From contig NZ_FQZD01000006.1 of NCBI RefSeq assembly GCF_900141835.1, positions 124,001 through 188,000 on the forward strand: a DNA stretch of 64,000 nt. Direction: 5' to 3'. Position numbers and translations under genes: made by a program. The notes under the pieces are model-generated. The model had not been told where the DNA came from and made no database searches. It saw only the letters and a program-made list of their open reading frames with translations. How positions within the stretch are numbered: position 1 is the first letter of the stretch; each line of letters opens with the position of its first letter. This document shows, piece by piece, positions 7,397 through 17,707 of this stretch. The DNA comes from Propionispora hippei DSM 15287. GTDB lineage: Bacteria > Bacillota > Negativicutes > Propionisporales > Propionisporaceae.

Positions 7397-8524
7397 TTGC
7401 CGAAGAAACGAAAAATTTTATTCTTTAGCGCTCCCATTGGAGCAGGACATACCCGGGCGGCACAAGCCGTCCGTACTGCCATGCTTCGGCAGGACCCTGA
7501 TGCCGAAGTGAAGATCACAAATATTTTTGACTTTTTCAGCCCCATGGTGGGACAATTGATCTTAAAAATCTATCTTACTATTTTATCGCTGTTTCCGCCG
7601 GCATATGGTCTTATGTACCGCTGGGGCAACAAGGATGTGTCGGCTTCGCTGATCAGCCAGATTATTAATTGGTTTTTAGCCTCCCGCATGCACCGGCTGA
7701 TTCTGGATTACCGGCCGGATGCTATTGTCTGTACTCATGCGACGCCTGCCGGGTTAGCAGCTTATCTGGCCAAATACCATGGCATGAAAGTTCCGATTAC
7801 AGCGGTCATTACTGATTATGCTGTCCACCGGCTTTGGGTGTACCCGGAGATGGAACGCTATTTTGTCGCCAACAGCAGTCTCTGTACGGTGCTGGAAGGT
7901 TTTGGTATCGAGCGATCGCGGGTTGACAGTGTTGGTATTCCGGTGGAGCAGGCTTTTGGTGCCACCTACAGCCGTGAACTGGTCTGCCGGCAACTGGGGC
8001 TGGCGGCAGATAAGAAAACACTGCTGGTTATGGGAGGCGGCGCCGGTGTGCTTCCCATGGATGAGATTATTTTACTTTGCGATGAGCTGGAAGAGCCTTT
8101 GCAGATCATGGTTGTTACCGGCAACAACCGGGTTATGTACAATAAGATCGAGACCTTAATGCCCTCGTTAAAATGTACGCTGCGATTATTTGGTTATGTC
8201 AATAATATTCACGAGTTGATGGGAGCCGCCGATTTGTTGATTTCCAAGCCGGGAGGACTGACCGCTTCGGAAGCCCTGTGCGCCGGCTTGCCTATCCTTG
8301 TATATAAGCCGATACCGGGTCAGGAGGAAGCCAACACAGCTTATTTGATCAAGCATGGGGTTGCTGTACGTGCCGACTCGCTGGACGAAATACGGACTCA
8401 TCTGTTGAACCTGCTGAGCGATACCGACACGCTGGACTACATGGGCCGCCAGGCGATGGCATTGGGCAGGCCCCAGGCGGCGGACACTATTGCCGCTACT
8501 ATTTTTTCCCAAGTTTGCTCTTGA
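7397..8524 (+). CDS. GT28 glycosyltransferase of the MGDG synthase / diacylglycerol glucosyltransferase type
   Basis: A predicted cytoplasmic-face glycosyltransferase of about 375 residues that would transfer a sugar from a nucleotide donor to a lipid acceptor such as diacylglycerol. The N-terminal acceptor-site motif FFSAPIGAGHTRAAQAV and an MGDG-synthase-like domain come first. The C-terminal GT-B half has VMGGGAGVLP and the donor loop ISKPGGLTASEALCAGLP followed by PIPGQEEANTAYL. These separate it from MurG. The start is TTG 7397, seven nt after GGAGG; GTG 7394 is possible. The start lies within three nt of the folK stop, so it is likely in the fol operon, although no functional link to folate is obvious. 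Confidence 0.85.
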   Translation: MPKKRKILFFSAPIGAGHTRAAQAVRTAMLRQDPDAEVKITNIFDFFSPMVGQLILKIYLTILSLFPPAYGLMYRWGNKDVSASLISQIINWFLASRMHRLILDYRPDAIVCTHATPAGLAAYLAKYHGMKVPITAVITDYAVHRLWVYPEMERYFVANSSLCTVLEGFGIERSRVDSVGIPVEQAFGATYSRELVCRQLGLAADKKTLLVMGGGAGVLPMDEIILLCDELEEPLQIMVVTGNNRVMYNKIETLMPSLKCTLRLFGYVNNIHELMGAADLLISKPGGLTASEALCAGLPILVYKPIPGQEEANTAYLIKHGVAVRADSLDEIRTHLLNLLSDTDTLDYMGRQAMALGRPQAADTIAATIFSQVCS

Positions 8525-8549
8525 CGGTATCAGATGTGGCAGATATAAT
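8521..8549 (+). promoter_or_regulatory. Sigma-A type promoter for the dprA-topA operon
   Basis: TTGACG (8521-8526) and TATAAT (8544-8549) are separated by 17 nt, which is close to consensus. The -35 box overlaps the stop codon of the glycosyltransferase gene. Transcription would start near 8556, about 40 nt before dprA. Confidence 0.75.
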
Positions 8550-8596
8550 AATTGCAAATTAATTCATGGATTTTAGCCTGATGTGGCGGAGGTAGC

Positions 8597-9682
8597 ATGA
8601 ATAAATTATACATGGCGGGATTGCAAATGACTCCGGGGATCGGTACGGCCAGACTGCATCAATTGCTGCGCTTTTTTGGCAGTGCCGAGCAGGTTTGGCA
8701 AGCTGATTTAAAGGATTTATGTTTATCCCGGTGTTTGGATGAGCAAACTTGTCATATTTTTCTGGAACACAGGGAAAAGCTAGATATAGAGCAATTGGCT
8801 GAAGCGTGGGAGCGGGCTTCTATTAAGCTGTGTTCGCTGGAGGAGCCGGAATACCCCGCTTTGCTCGCCTGTTCATTCAGGCCGCCGCAGGTGCTGTTCT
8901 ACCGCGGAACGCTGCCGGAGCATGACAAGCTTATCGGTATTGTGGGAGCCCGTCGTGCTTCGGTCTACGGTAAGAATGCGGCGGAAATACTGGCCCGTGA
9001 TGTGGCTGCTGCCGGTTTCTGGGTGATAAGCGGCGCGGCGCGCGGCATTGATTCGGCCGCTCACCGGGGTGCTTTAACGGCGGGAAAAACGGTAGCCGTG
9101 CTGGGTTGTGGCGTCGATGTCGTATATCCGCCGGAAAACGCCGCCTTGTTGGACGAGATTGCCGGAGCCGGCTGTGTTATTTCTGAATATGCGCCGGGGA
9201 CTCAGCCCCATGCGGCTTTTTTCCCGGCTCGCAACCGGATTATCAGTGGTATGTCGCGCGGTGTGGTGGTTGTGGAGGCGGCGGAAAAAAGCGGCGCCCT
9301 GATTACGGCCGACTTTGCCCTGGAAGAAGGGCGCGATGTGTTTGCCGTACCGGGCAGCATTTTTTCGGCCGCTTCGCAGGGAGCACACCGTCTGATTAAA
9401 CAGGGAGCCAAGCTTGTGGAACGGGCTGCGGATGTTTTGGAAGAGTATGGAGAAACAGCGGAGCGGCAAAAGCCGGACATGCCGGATTTGACGGCGGCGG
9501 AACAAGCGGTATATGATAGTCTTACGTATGATACCTTGCTGACTGTTGAGGAAATTGTGATAAAAACAGGGATGTTGCCGTCAACAGCGGCGTATATAGT
9601 ATTGCAGTTAGAGTTACGTGGTTTGGTGGCCGAGCACGCAGGTCAGCGGTATGCTCGTGCTGCTAAGGAGGGAATTAGGTGA
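8597..9682 (+). CDS. dprA: DNA-protecting / DNA-processing protein A
   Basis: Binds incoming single-stranded DNA and loads RecA during transformation; widely conserved even in non-competent bacteria. The 361-residue protein has an N-terminal HhH/SAM-like region, then the Rossmann-like DprA core (GIVGARRASVYGKNAAE, VISGAARGIDSAAHRGAL, AVLGCGVDVVYPPEN, FPARNRIISGMSRGVVVVEA), and a C-terminal winged helix (about residues 300-355) as in long DprA proteins. It is first behind the promoter at 8521-8549 and overlaps topA by four nt (GTGA). The dprA-topA pairing is conserved in Firmicutes. Confidence 0.96.
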   Translation: MNKLYMAGLQMTPGIGTARLHQLLRFFGSAEQVWQADLKDLCLSRCLDEQTCHIFLEHREKLDIEQLAEAWERASIKLCSLEEPEYPALLACSFRPPQVLFYRGTLPEHDKLIGIVGARRASVYGKNAAEILARDVAAAGFWVISGAARGIDSAAHRGALTAGKTVAVLGCGVDVVYPPENAALLDEIAGAGCVISEYAPGTQPHAAFFPARNRIISGMSRGVVVVEAAEKSGALITADFALEEGRDVFAVPGSIFSAASQGAHRLIKQGAKLVERAADVLEEYGETAERQKPDMPDLTAAEQAVYDSLTYDTLLTVEEIVIKTGMLPSTAAYIVLQLELRGLVAEHAGQRYARAAKEGIR

Positions 9683-11892
9683 CAAAGGCGCTGGTTGTAG
9701 TAGAATCACCTGCCAAGGCAAAGACAATTGAAAAGTTCTTAGGAAAAAATTACACGGTGCGGGCCTCCATGGGGCATTTGCGCGATTTGCCGAAGAGTCA
9801 GTTCGGCATAGATATTGAACAGCAGTTTACGCCTAAATACATCAACATTCGGGGCAAGGGCGATCTGATCAAGAGCCTGAAAGAGGCCGCTAAAAACGCC
9901 GACAAGGTATATCTGGCATCTGACCCTGACCGGGAAGGGGAAGCCATTGCCTGGCATTTGGCGCACCTTTTACATATCCCGGCAGATGAAAGCTGCCGTA
10001 TTGAATTTAATGAAATTACCAAATCGGCTATTCAGAACGCCGTTAAGCATCCCCGGCCGATTAATCTGGCCAGGGTTGACGCTCAACAGGCCAGGCGGCA
10101 TTTAGACCGGATTGTCGGCTATAAGCTGAGTCCGCTGCTTTGGCGCAAGGTAAGGAAGGGTTTAAGCGCCGGACGGGTGCAATCGGTGGCCGTCCGGATG
10201 ATTTGTGACAGGGAAAAGGAAATTCAGGCCTTCCAGCCAGAAGAATATTGGTCGATTACGGCTAAACTGAGAAAATCCGCTAGGGCAGCCTTGTTTGAGG
10301 CGCAACTGGTGGCGATTGAAGGAAAGAAAGCCGAAGTTAACAATGAGGAACAGGCAACGGCGATCACCAAAGATCTGGAGACGGCAGAATATACCGTCAG
10401 CGCTGTAAAGCGGCGGGAACGCCGGCGCAATCCGGCGCCGCCCTTTACCACCAGCAGCTTGCAGCAGGATGCCTCCCGAAAGCTGGGCTTCACTTCCCGG
10501 AAAACCATGATGGTGGCTCAGCAGCTATATGAAGGTCTGGATGTAGGCAGCCGGGGGCCGGTCGGTCTGATTTCTTACATGCGTACCGACTCCACCCGGA
10601 TCGCCGAATCGGCGCAACAGGAGGCCCGCAGCTATATTATTGAGAAGTTCGGCAACGGCTATGTACCGGAGAAAAGTCCGGTCTACAGCAGCAAAAAAAG
10701 CGCACAGGATGCCCACGAAGCTGTGCGTCCTACCGATGTGCTCATGACGCCCGACACGATCGGCAAGTACCTGACCAAAGACCAGTTGAAGCTGTATACG
10801 CTGATCTGGGAGCGGTTTGTGGCCAGCCAGATGGCGGCTGCCGTCTATGACACGTTGACAGTAGACATCGGTGCCGGCCGCTACGAACTCCGGGCAACCG
10901 GTTCACAGATAAAATTTGCCGGCTTTATGGCTGTTTATACCGAGGGAAAAGAAAAGGGCGAGGAAGAAAAGGACAAGGAAGTGACACTGCCGGAACTCGA
11001 GCCCGGTCAGTCGCTCAAATTGACGAAAGTTTTGCCGAAACAGCATTTTACCGAACCGCCGCCCCGTTATACTGAGGCTTCGCTGGTGAAAATACTGGAA
11101 GAAAAGGGAATTGGGCGACCCAGTACCTATGCGCCCATTATCGAAACCATTCTGGGGCGCGGTTACGTGGTGCGGGTGGATAAAAAATTTGAACCTACCG
11201 AGCTGGGCTTTGTGGTAGTGGATTTATTAAAACAGTATTTTACCGATATTGTTGACGTGGCCTTTACCGCCCAAATGGAGGACAGCCTGGACGAAATTGC
11301 CGAAGGACACGGGTCCCGCGTTGCCTTGCTGGAACAATTCTACCAGCCTTTTGCCCAGACGCTGGCTCATGCCGAAGAAGAAATCGGTCATGTGGAACTG
11401 CCGGTAGAGGTGTCCGATATCCCTTGCGAGAACTGTGGCAAGCTGATGGTAGTCAAACAGGGACGGTATGGTAATTTTCTGGCTTGTCCAGGTTTTCCCG
11501 AGTGCCGGAACACCAAGCCGATCATTAAAGAGACAGGAGCAGCCTGCCCGAAATGCGGCGGCGCCGTTATTGAACGCCGGACCAAGCGTGGCAGAGTGTT
11601 CTATGGCTGTAAAAATTATCCGCAATGTGACTTTGTTACCTGGGATATGCCGTTAAAAGAGAATTGCGTCGTATGCGGCAGCTTTATGACCAAGCATAAA
11701 TATAAAAACGGACGGGTTATAACCCAATGCGGCAATGAAAGCTGTACTACCCGTGAAAAGGTCCGGGAAAAAACGGACGACAAGGCTAAGCCGGTCCGGG
11801 ACAGTAAAAAAACGCCGGCGGGCAAGGCAAAAACGGAGACAGCGGCCGGCAAGGCGAAGCAGCCGGTCAAACGGAGGAAAACAAGTGGCTAA
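9679..11892 (+). CDS. topA: DNA topoisomerase I (type IA)
   Basis: Relaxes negatively supercoiled DNA by transient cleavage of one strand. The TOPRIM domain begins at once ([18 protein letters not shown]) with the acidic triad in [14 protein letters not shown]. The catalytic tyrosine lies in [12 protein letters not shown] (about residue 300). The C-terminus has three Cys4 zinc ribbons (CENC...CPGFPEC, CPKC...CKNYPQC, CVVC...CGNESC) and a Lys-rich tail. It is 737 residues long, normal for Firmicutes. The start is GTG 9679, overlapping the dprA stop behind AAGGAGG. The tail overlaps trmFO by eight nt. Confidence 0.97.
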   Translation: MTKALVVVESPAKAKTIEKFLGKNYTVRASMGHLRDLPKSQFGIDIEQQFTPKYINIRGKGDLIKSLKEAAKNADKVYLASDPDREGEAIAWHLAHLLHIPADESCRIEFNEITKSAIQNAVKHPRPINLARVDAQQARRHLDRIVGYKLSPLLWRKVRKGLSAGRVQSVAVRMICDREKEIQAFQPEEYWSITAKLRKSARAALFEAQLVAIEGKKAEVNNEEQATAITKDLETAEYTVSAVKRRERRRNPAPPFTTSSLQQDASRKLGFTSRKTMMVAQQLYEGLDVGSRGPVGLISYMRTDSTRIAESAQQEARSYIIEKFGNGYVPEKSPVYSSKKSAQDAHEAVRPTDVLMTPDTIGKYLTKDQLKLYTLIWERFVASQMAAAVYDTLTVDIGAGRYELRATGSQIKFAGFMAVYTEGKEKGEEEKDKEVTLPELEPGQSLKLTKVLPKQHFTEPPPRYTEASLVKILEEKGIGRPSTYAPIIETILGRGYVVRVDKKFEPTELGFVVVDLLKQYFTDIVDVAFTAQMEDSLDEIAEGHGSRVALLEQFYQPFAQTLAHAEEEIGHVELPVEVSDIPCENCGKLMVVKQGRYGNFLACPGFPECRNTKPIIKETGAACPKCGGAVIERRTKRGRVFYGCKNYPQCDFVTWDMPLKENCVVCGSFMTKHKYKNGRVITQCGNESCTTREKVREKTDDKAKPVRDSKKTPAGKAKTETAAGKAKQPVKRRKTSG

Positions 11893-13201
11893 AGTAACGG
11901 TTATTGGCGCCGGACTGGCGGGCAGTGAGGCTGCCTGGCAGGTGGCGCAAAGAGGAATACAGGTTGATTTATATGAGATGCGTCCCAAAGTGATGACGCC
12001 GGCCCATCACACGGAAAATTTCGCGGAATTGGTATGCAGCAACTCGCTGCGGGCAGCGGCGGTTGAAAATGCCGTAGGACTGTTAAAGGAAGAAATGCGT
12101 CAGTTAGATTCGCTGGTAATGCAAGCCGCTGACGCCACCCGGGTGCCGGCCGGCGGCGCGCTGGCCGTTGACCGGGATGCTTTCAGCCGTCAAATCACCG
12201 CTGCGGTGAAAAACCATCCGAATATAACGGTTTTTAATGAAGAGGTGACGGAGCTGGTTCAGCATCAGACTGATGTTCTGGTAGTCGCCAGTGGGCCATT
12301 GACTTCGCCGCGGTTGTCGGATTCGGTTAAAAAGCTGACCGGTACCGATTATTTGTATTTTTATGATGCGGCAGCGCCGATTGTTACCCTGGAATCGCTC
12401 GATATGGAGAAGATTTACCGCGCTTCCCGTTACGGCAAGGGGGATGAAGATTATCTCAACTGCCCGATGAACCGGGAGGAATATGAAGTCTTCTGGCAGG
12501 AGCTAACCCAGGCTGAAACAGCGGCCATCAAGGAGTTTGAGAAAGCCATTTTCTTTGAAGGCTGCATGCCGGTGGAGGAGATGGCCAGAAGAGGGATTGA
12601 CACTCTGCGGTATGGTCCATTAAAGCCGGTAGGACTTGAGAATCCCGCCGGCGGCGAACGCCCCTATGCAGTGGTTCAGTTGCGGCAGGATAATTTTGCC
12701 GCAACCTTGTTTAATATTGTCGGTTTCCAGACTCATCTCAAGTGGCCTGAACAGCAACGGGTGTTCCGGTTGATACCGGGGCTGGAACAGGCTGAATTTG
12801 TCCGTTTTGGCGTTATGCACCGCAATACCTTCATTAACTCGCCCAATGTACTACAGCCGACTTTGCAAATGAAAGAGCATCCCGCTATCCTGTTTGCCGG
12901 CCAGATTACCGGCGTCGAAGGCTACATCGAATCAGCCTCGTCCGGATTGGTGGCCGGACTAAATGCCGCACGTCTGGCTGTGGGCGCCGAGCCGCTGGTA
13001 CTGCCGGCTCAGACGGCACATGGAGCGCTTTGCCGCTATATTACACAAGCGGCAGCCAAGAATTTTCAGCCTATGAATGTTAATTTTGGTCTATTACCGC
13101 CTCTGGAGCGTAAAATTAGAGATAAGAAAATGAAAAACGGTATGATTGCGGATAGAGCTTTGGAAAGTTTACGGGAATTTAAAGAAAACTTTGAAAATTA
13201 A
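11885..13201 (+). CDS. trmFO: Folate-dependent tRNA m5U54 methyltransferase
   Basis: Methylates U54 of tRNA using 5,10-methylene-tetrahydrofolate and FAD. The N-terminal dinucleotide-binding motif [14 protein letters not shown] is followed by the family blocks [15 protein letters not shown] and LVCSNSLRA. Further on come [28 protein letters not shown] and [18 protein letters not shown]. It is 438 residues from GTG 11885, which has GGAGGA at proper spacing; the frame is open further upstream but only within topA. The topA-trmFO order matches B. subtilis topA-gid. Its folate requirement fits loosely with the fol genes upstream. Confidence 0.96.
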   Translation: MAKVTVIGAGLAGSEAAWQVAQRGIQVDLYEMRPKVMTPAHHTENFAELVCSNSLRAAAVENAVGLLKEEMRQLDSLVMQAADATRVPAGGALAVDRDAFSRQITAAVKNHPNITVFNEEVTELVQHQTDVLVVASGPLTSPRLSDSVKKLTGTDYLYFYDAAAPIVTLESLDMEKIYRASRYGKGDEDYLNCPMNREEYEVFWQELTQAETAAIKEFEKAIFFEGCMPVEEMARRGIDTLRYGPLKPVGLENPAGGERPYAVVQLRQDNFAATLFNIVGFQTHLKWPEQQRVFRLIPGLEQAEFVRFGVMHRNTFINSPNVLQPTLQMKEHPAILFAGQITGVEGYIESASSGLVAGLNAARLAVGAEPLVLPAQTAHGALCRYITQAAAKNFQPMNVNFGLLPPLERKIRDKKMKNGMIADRALESLREFKENFEN

Positions 13202-13204
13202 TTC

Positions 13205-13233
13205 TTGCATAACGTGGGGCAGTATGCTAGTAT
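13205..13233 (+). promoter_or_regulatory. Possible sigma-A promoter before the xerC-type gene
   Basis: TTGCAT (13205-13210) and TAGTAT (13228-13233) are 17 nt apart, directly after the trmFO stop. The -10 box is weak. A start near 13240 would leave too short a leader for the TTG at 13253 and favours the ATG at 13283. Confidence 0.35.
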
Positions 13234-13282
13234 AAATCCATAAAAAGGTATTTTGGAGAAATGTGACAAAAAGTGTGATTCT

Positions 13283-14191
13283 ATGGATATGATAACAGAG
13301 CAACTTCAATACTTTATTCGTTATTTACAGATAGAGAAAAATGCCTCACAGCACACTGTAATCAGTTATCGTGCAGACCTTGAGCTGTTCATTGATTTTG
13401 CGCGGTCACAGGGTGTTGTTGAGGCTTTTTTTGAGAATATTACTTCCTCCCTAATCAGGTCTTATCTGGCCGCTATGAAAAAGCATGGCTATGCAAGAAC
13501 GACGATTGCCCGGCGGATTGCCGTACTGCGTTCTTTCTTTCGCTTTTTATGCCGGGAGGAGATCATTGAGGGCAACCCATTTTCAGCTATTCACACGCCT
13601 AAACTGGAAAAAAGGCTGCCGTCTTTTCTGGATACTCTGGAGATTACGGAGTTGCTGCAACTGCCCGCTAAAGACCGCACCGGCTACCGGGATGCCGCCA
13701 TTTTGGAAGTGTTGTACGCTTCGGGGCTGCGGGTCGGTGAATTAGTCGGTTTATCGCTTAAGGACATTGATGCGGTGTCCGGTTATATCCTGGTCTACGG
13801 CAAAGGCGCCAAGGAAAGGATTGTGCCTGTGGGTAAAACGGCGCTGGCCGCGCTTAAAACCTACCTGGAACACTCCCGTCCTTTTTTCTATGCCAAATGC
13901 CGGACCGGGGCCCATCAGGCACTGTTTGTCAATAGTAAGGGAGGCCCGTTGACTGATCGCAGCGTACGGCGGATTGTCGCTAACTATGTAGAACAACTGG
14001 CCCTTAAAAAGAAGGTAAGCCCTCATACACTGCGCCACACCTTTGCAACACACCTGCTGAATAATGGAGCCGATTTGCGTTCGGTGCAGGAAATGCTGGG
14101 CCATGTAAATCTTTCGACTACGCAGCTCTATACGCATGTGACCAAAGAAAGGCTTAAGTCGGTATACCGGAACGCACATCCCCGGGCTTAA
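13283..14191 (+). CDS. xerC: Tyrosine recombinase of the XerC/CodV type
   Basis: Site-specific recombinase, probably resolving chromosome dimers at dif. It has an N-terminal SAM-like core-binding domain (LQYFIRYLQIEKNASQHTV) and a C-terminal catalytic domain. The catalytic residues are visible: Arg in SGLRVGEL, the HTLRHTFATHLL box (His, Arg), His in GHVNLSTTQLYTH and the nucleophile Tyr in the same segment. From ATG 13283 it has 302 residues, the usual size; a TTG at 13253 is the longer alternative and no candidate has a strong ribosome site. Position between trmFO and hslV is that of B. subtilis codV, so XerC is preferred to XerD. Confidence 0.9.
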   Translation: MDMITEQLQYFIRYLQIEKNASQHTVISYRADLELFIDFARSQGVVEAFFENITSSLIRSYLAAMKKHGYARTTIARRIAVLRSFFRFLCREEIIEGNPFSAIHTPKLEKRLPSFLDTLEITELLQLPAKDRTGYRDAAILEVLYASGLRVGELVGLSLKDIDAVSGYILVYGKGAKERIVPVGKTALAALKTYLEHSRPFFYAKCRTGAHQALFVNSKGGPLTDRSVRRIVANYVEQLALKKKVSPHTLRHTFATHLLNNGADLRSVQEMLGHVNLSTTQLYTHVTKERLKSVYRNAHPRA

Positions 14192-14209
14192 TGTATAGGA
14201 GGAATAGGT

Positions 14210-14740
14210 ATGTTTCATGCTACAACTATCATTGCCGTGCGACAGCACGGAAAAATCGCCATCGCCGGTGATGGGCAGGTTACCTTTGGCGGCAATACGG
14301 TCATGAAACATAACGCCAAAAAGGTAAGACGCCTGTATCATGGCAAAGTACTGGCCGGCTTTGCCGGATCGGTAGCCGATGCATTTACCTTGTTTGCCAA
14401 ATTTGAAGCAAAACTGGAAGAGTTCAACGGTAACTTAATGCGGGCCGCCGTAGAGCTGGCGAAGGAATGGCGTATGGACCGGGTGCTGAGGCGCCTGGAG
14501 GCGCTGCTCATCGTTGCCGACGCGGAACGGATGCTCATCATATCCGGCAACGGAGAGGTTATTGAGCCCGATGACGGGGTAACGGCTATTGGCTCCGGCG
14601 GTTCATACGCTTTGGCGGCGGCGCGGGCCATGGTCAAATTCTCCGAACTTTCGGCGGCTGATATTGTTCGGGAAGCGTTACTGATTGCCGCTGATATTTG
14701 TGTGTTTACCAACAACCATATTACGGTTGAAGAACTCTAA
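14210..14740 (+). CDS. hslV: ATP-dependent protease subunit HslV (ClpQ)
   Basis: Proteolytic dodecamer of the HslVU protease, activated by HslU. The mature N-terminal nucleophile is Thr5 in TTIIAVR after the short propeptide MFHA. Other family features are the active-site region [10 protein letters not shown], the [13 protein letters not shown] segment and [13 protein letters not shown]. It has 176 residues. B. subtilis ClpQ uses an N-terminal serine; here the classical threonine is present. It is followed after 15 nt by hslU, and the xerC-hslV-hslU-codY order matches codV-clpQ-clpY-codY. Confidence 0.97.
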   Translation: MFHATTIIAVRQHGKIAIAGDGQVTFGGNTVMKHNAKKVRRLYHGKVLAGFAGSVADAFTLFAKFEAKLEEFNGNLMRAAVELAKEWRMDRVLRRLEALLIVADAERMLIISGNGEVIEPDDGVTAIGSGGSYALAAARAMVKFSELSAADIVREALLIAADICVFTNNHITVEEL

Positions 14741-14755
14741 GAAGGAGGGATCCTT

Positions 14756-16156
14756 TTGAGCGAATTGACCCCCAGACAAATTGTCAATGAACTGGATAAA
14801 TATATTATTGGGCAGCGGCAGGCCAAAAAGTCGGTAGCCATTGCCCTGCGAAACCGCTGGCGGAGCAAACAACTGTCAGACGAACTCCGGGAGGAAGTCA
14901 TTCCCAAGAATATTCTAATGATCGGGCCCACAGGCGTAGGAAAAACGGAAATTGCTCGCCGGTTGGCCAAATTGGTCAATGCTCCGTTCATTAAGGTGGA
15001 GGCGACTAAGTTTACCGAGGTCGGCTATGTGGGGCGGGACGTAGAGTCCATGATTCGTGATCTGGTTGAAACGGCCATCCGCATGGTTAAACAGGTGAAG
15101 ATGCTGGCGGTAAACGATCAAGCCCGTACGTTAGCTGATGAGCGTATTTTAGAATGCTTTAGACCTTCAGCTAAAAAGGATAGTATCCGAAATCCCTTTG
15201 AAATGCTATTTTCCGGTACTTCGCTGGGCCATGCCGGCAATGATGACAAGGCAGAGGAAACGGTGCAGACAGGGGAGACGAACGACCGGGAATATTGGCG
15301 CCGGCGTCTGGAAGATGGTGAACTGGAAGAGGAATTGATCGAGGTGCTGGTCGAGGATAACTCCAATCCTATGCTGGGGATGTTCGCCGGCTCCGGTGTG
15401 GAAGAAATGGGAATGGGAATTCAGGATATGCTGGGCAGCTTTTTGCCGAAAAAGCAAAAAAAGCGCAAAGTTACCGTGGAGAGTGCCCGGAAGATCTTTA
15501 CACAGGAAGAAGCACAAAAGCTGATTGATATGGATGAAGTTACAACTAATGCTATTAGTTTGGCAGAAAACTATGGTATAATATTTCTTGACGAAATTGA
15601 TAAGATTGCCGGACGGGGACCTTCTTCCGGACCGGACGTATCACGGGAGGGCGTTCAACGGGACATTCTGCCGATCGTGGAAGGATCGACCGTAGTAACC
15701 AAGCATGGTCCGGTCAAGACGGATCATATTCTGTTTATTGCGGCAGGCGCTTTTCACACGTCAAAACCTTCCGATCTGATTCCGGAACTGCAGGGACGTT
15801 TCCCTATCCGGGTGGAGCTGAATAATTTAGTTAAAGAAGATTTTCGTCAAATTCTGACGGAACCGGAAAACGCGCTAATCAAGCAGTATACTTCCCTGCT
15901 GCAGACGGAAGGCATAGAAATTACCTTCAGCGATGACGCTATTGACGAGTTGGCCGAAATTGCCTGTCAGGTAAATGACCAAACGGAGAATATCGGCGCC
16001 AGGAGACTGCATACTATCTTGGAAAAGCTGCTGGAGGATTTGGCTTTTGATGCTCCCGACATACCGGAAAAAACCATTGCAATCAACCGGGAATATGTGA
16101 ATGACAAGCTTAAGCATATTGTGGTAAATCAAGACTTAAGTCATTTCATCTTATAA
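14756..16156 (+). CDS. hslU: HslU (ClpY) unfoldase ATPase
   Basis: AAA+ ring that unfolds substrates and feeds them to HslV. It has the Walker A motif [12 protein letters not shown] at about residue 60 and the [10 protein letters not shown] pore motif. A longer helical I-domain (about residues 110-240) follows, then Walker B in [11 protein letters not shown], and the C-terminal sensor region ends with the HslV-activating tail DLSHFIL. It has 466 residues, normal size. The start is TTG 14756 with a strong GAAGGAGGG 6-7 nt upstream; no ATG is suitably placed. Confidence 0.97.
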   Translation: MSELTPRQIVNELDKYIIGQRQAKKSVAIALRNRWRSKQLSDELREEVIPKNILMIGPTGVGKTEIARRLAKLVNAPFIKVEATKFTEVGYVGRDVESMIRDLVETAIRMVKQVKMLAVNDQARTLADERILECFRPSAKKDSIRNPFEMLFSGTSLGHAGNDDKAEETVQTGETNDREYWRRRLEDGELEEELIEVLVEDNSNPMLGMFAGSGVEEMGMGIQDMLGSFLPKKQKKRKVTVESARKIFTQEEAQKLIDMDEVTTNAISLAENYGIIFLDEIDKIAGRGPSSGPDVSREGVQRDILPIVEGSTVVTKHGPVKTDHILFIAAGAFHTSKPSDLIPELQGRFPIRVELNNLVKEDFRQILTEPENALIKQYTSLLQTEGIEITFSDDAIDELAEIACQVNDQTENIGARRLHTILEKLLEDLAFDAPDIPEKTIAINREYVNDKLKHIVVNQDLSHFIL

Positions 16157-16192
16157 AATATAACAGTTTTAGAAAGGCAGGAGAATTGTATT

Positions 16193-16969
16193 ATGTCTTC
16201 ATTGTTGGAACGAACCCGAAAGATTAACCGGCTTTTACAAAAGTCAGAAAACGTTCAGTATAATGAAATATCGCGTGTGCTTAGCAGTGTCATGAGTGCC
16301 AATGTTTATATTGTGGCGAGAGATGGCGCCATCTTAGGATTTGCTTTGCTGGACAATTTTGAATGTGATGTAATGCGGGACCGCGTACTGTCCAAGGAGC
16401 AGTTTCCCGAACGGTATGTTGACTGGCTGCTCAGAATCAACGAAACCTCGCCCAACCTGAGTCTGGATGCCGGTACCTGCACTTTTAACGGGGACATTGG
16501 CTGTTTGTTCCGTGACAAATATACGACTATCGTACCTATCCATGGAGTGGGTGAACGGATCGGTACGCTGATTGTGGCGAAATTCCAGGCTGAGTTCACC
16601 GATGATGATCTGGTCTTGGCCGAATATGGCGCCACTGTGGTCGGTATGGAAATTCTGCGTGACCGCAGTGAAAAGATTGAAGAAGAGGCTCGTAAAAAAG
16701 CCACTGTGCAAGTGGCGTTGGGAACGCTGTCTTATTCCGAGCTGGAAGCGGTTATGCATATCTTAAGCGAACTGGAAGGGGATGAAGGCTTGCTGGTCGC
16801 CAGCAAGATCGCCGACCGGGTGGGCATCACCCGATCCGTTATCGTCAATGCGCTGCGCAAGTTTGAAAGCGCCGGTGTAATTGAGTCCAAGTCGCTGGGA
16901 ATGAAAGGCACCTATATTAAAGTGCTGAATGAACGATTGCTGGATGAACTCAAGAAGCTTAAGAAATAA
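16193..16969 (+). CDS. codY: Global transcriptional regulator CodY
   Basis: GTP- and branched-chain-amino-acid-sensing repressor of nutritional genes. The 258 residues show the N-terminal GAF domain ([14 protein letters not shown] onwards), and a C-terminal winged helix with the recognition region [19 protein letters not shown] and [20 protein letters not shown]. Length and motifs match the family closely. It is the last gene of the dprA-to-codY run and is followed by an intrinsic terminator. In B. subtilis codY also directly precedes flgB. I found no clear CodY box (AATTTTCWGAAAATT-like) in the surrounding intergenic DNA. Confidence 0.97.
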   Translation: MSSLLERTRKINRLLQKSENVQYNEISRVLSSVMSANVYIVARDGAILGFALLDNFECDVMRDRVLSKEQFPERYVDWLLRINETSPNLSLDAGTCTFNGDIGCLFRDKYTTIVPIHGVGERIGTLIVAKFQAEFTDDDLVLAEYGATVVGMEILRDRSEKIEEEARKKATVQVALGTLSYSELEAVMHILSELEGDEGLLVASKIADRVGITRSVIVNALRKFESAGVIESKSLGMKGTYIKVLNERLLDELKKLKK

Positions 16970-16978
16970 GGTTTTAAA

Positions 16979-17011
16979 AAACTGCTTTACTTAGGTAAGG
17001 TAGTTTTTTTT
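16979..17011 (+). terminator. Intrinsic terminator after codY
   Basis: AAACTGCTTTAC and GTAAGGTAGTTT (16995-17006) pair with two G-U wobbles around the loop TTAG and are followed by a T-run. It separates the protease/codY unit from the flagellar operon. Confidence 0.8.
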
Positions 17012-17288
17012 ATTTCCACGGAGCTGGGAGAAATTTTTTGCCGTCAGTCTGAGACACGAGCGATCAACTATAGTTTCTATATTGGTATTTTTTTCAACTT
17101 GCTGCCGACAAAAAACGATAAAATAAGAAGCATTGTTATTTTTTTTGTTAAGATATGGTTAAACCTTGTAAAATAGTATCTATAAAAGGAGATTATTAAA
17201 CGAAGTATCTAGAGGATTTTTATGGATTATGTAGAATTATGCAAAAGATATTTTTAAATACATAAACTGAAAGTCGAGGAGATTTCTG
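17012..17288 (+). other. Leader and promoter region of the flagellar operon
   Basis: About 280 nt without a gene. It contains the candidate promoter at 17145-17174 and a TGTAGAAT motif (17230-17237) about 50 nt before flgB. No sigma-28 type sequence (TAAA...GCCGATAA) was seen, so the operon is probably started by the housekeeping sigma factor. Confidence 0.5.
17145..17174 (+). promoter_or_regulatory. Candidate sigma-A promoter of the flagellar/chemotaxis operon
   Basis: TTGTTA (17145-17150) and TAAAAT (17169-17174) are 18 nt apart, about 115 nt before flgB. This would give a leader of roughly 110 nt. The surrounding DNA is very AT-rich, so chance matches are possible. Confidence 0.5.
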
Positions 17289-17705
17289 GTGCTGGAGTCA
17301 ATTGTATCTGCGCCTTACGCTGCGATTCTGGAAAAGGCTCTGGGGGCTGCTTCACTTCGTAATAAGGTGATAAGCAATAATATTGCCAATGTGAACACCC
17401 CGGGATTTAAAAAAAGCGAGGTCGCTTTTGAAAGCTTGCTGCAACAGGCACTGGGAGATAACGGAAGCAGCCTGCCGCTGCTTAAAACTAATGAGAAACA
17501 TTTACCACAGACCGTTTCCCGGCAGGATGTGGAGCCTGTAGTCAAGCTGATTGGCAATACTTCTATGCGGACGGATGGAAACAATGTGGATGTGGATATG
17601 GAAATGGCTGAATTAGCCAAAAATACACTGTATTACAACGCCGTTGCCCAGCAAATCGGCAAGTACTATTCCGGTATCAAATCCGTTATTAATGGAGGGA
17701 AATAG
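17289..17705 (+). CDS. flgB: Flagellar basal-body rod protein FlgB
   Basis: Proximal rod subunit of the flagellar axis, exported by the flagellar type III system. The N-terminal rod signature is RNKVISNNIANVNTPGFKK, and the C-terminal amphipathic helix (MAELAKNTLYYNAVAQQIGKYY) is the matching D0 partner. It has 138 residues, normal for FlgB. The start is GTG 17289 behind CGAGGA. It is first of the operon and lies two nt before flgC, so the rod genes are coupled. Confidence 0.95.
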   Translation: MLESIVSAPYAAILEKALGAASLRNKVISNNIANVNTPGFKKSEVAFESLLQQALGDNGSSLPLLKTNEKHLPQTVSRQDVEPVVKLIGNTSMRTDGNNVDVDMEMAELAKNTLYYNAVAQQIGKYYSGIKSVINGGK

Positions 17706-17707
17706 TC

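Noticed and set aside
17012-17288. Sigma-28 promoter for the flagellar operon
   Set aside because: No TAAA-N15-GCCGATAA-like sequence; only a sigma-A-like pair is visible.
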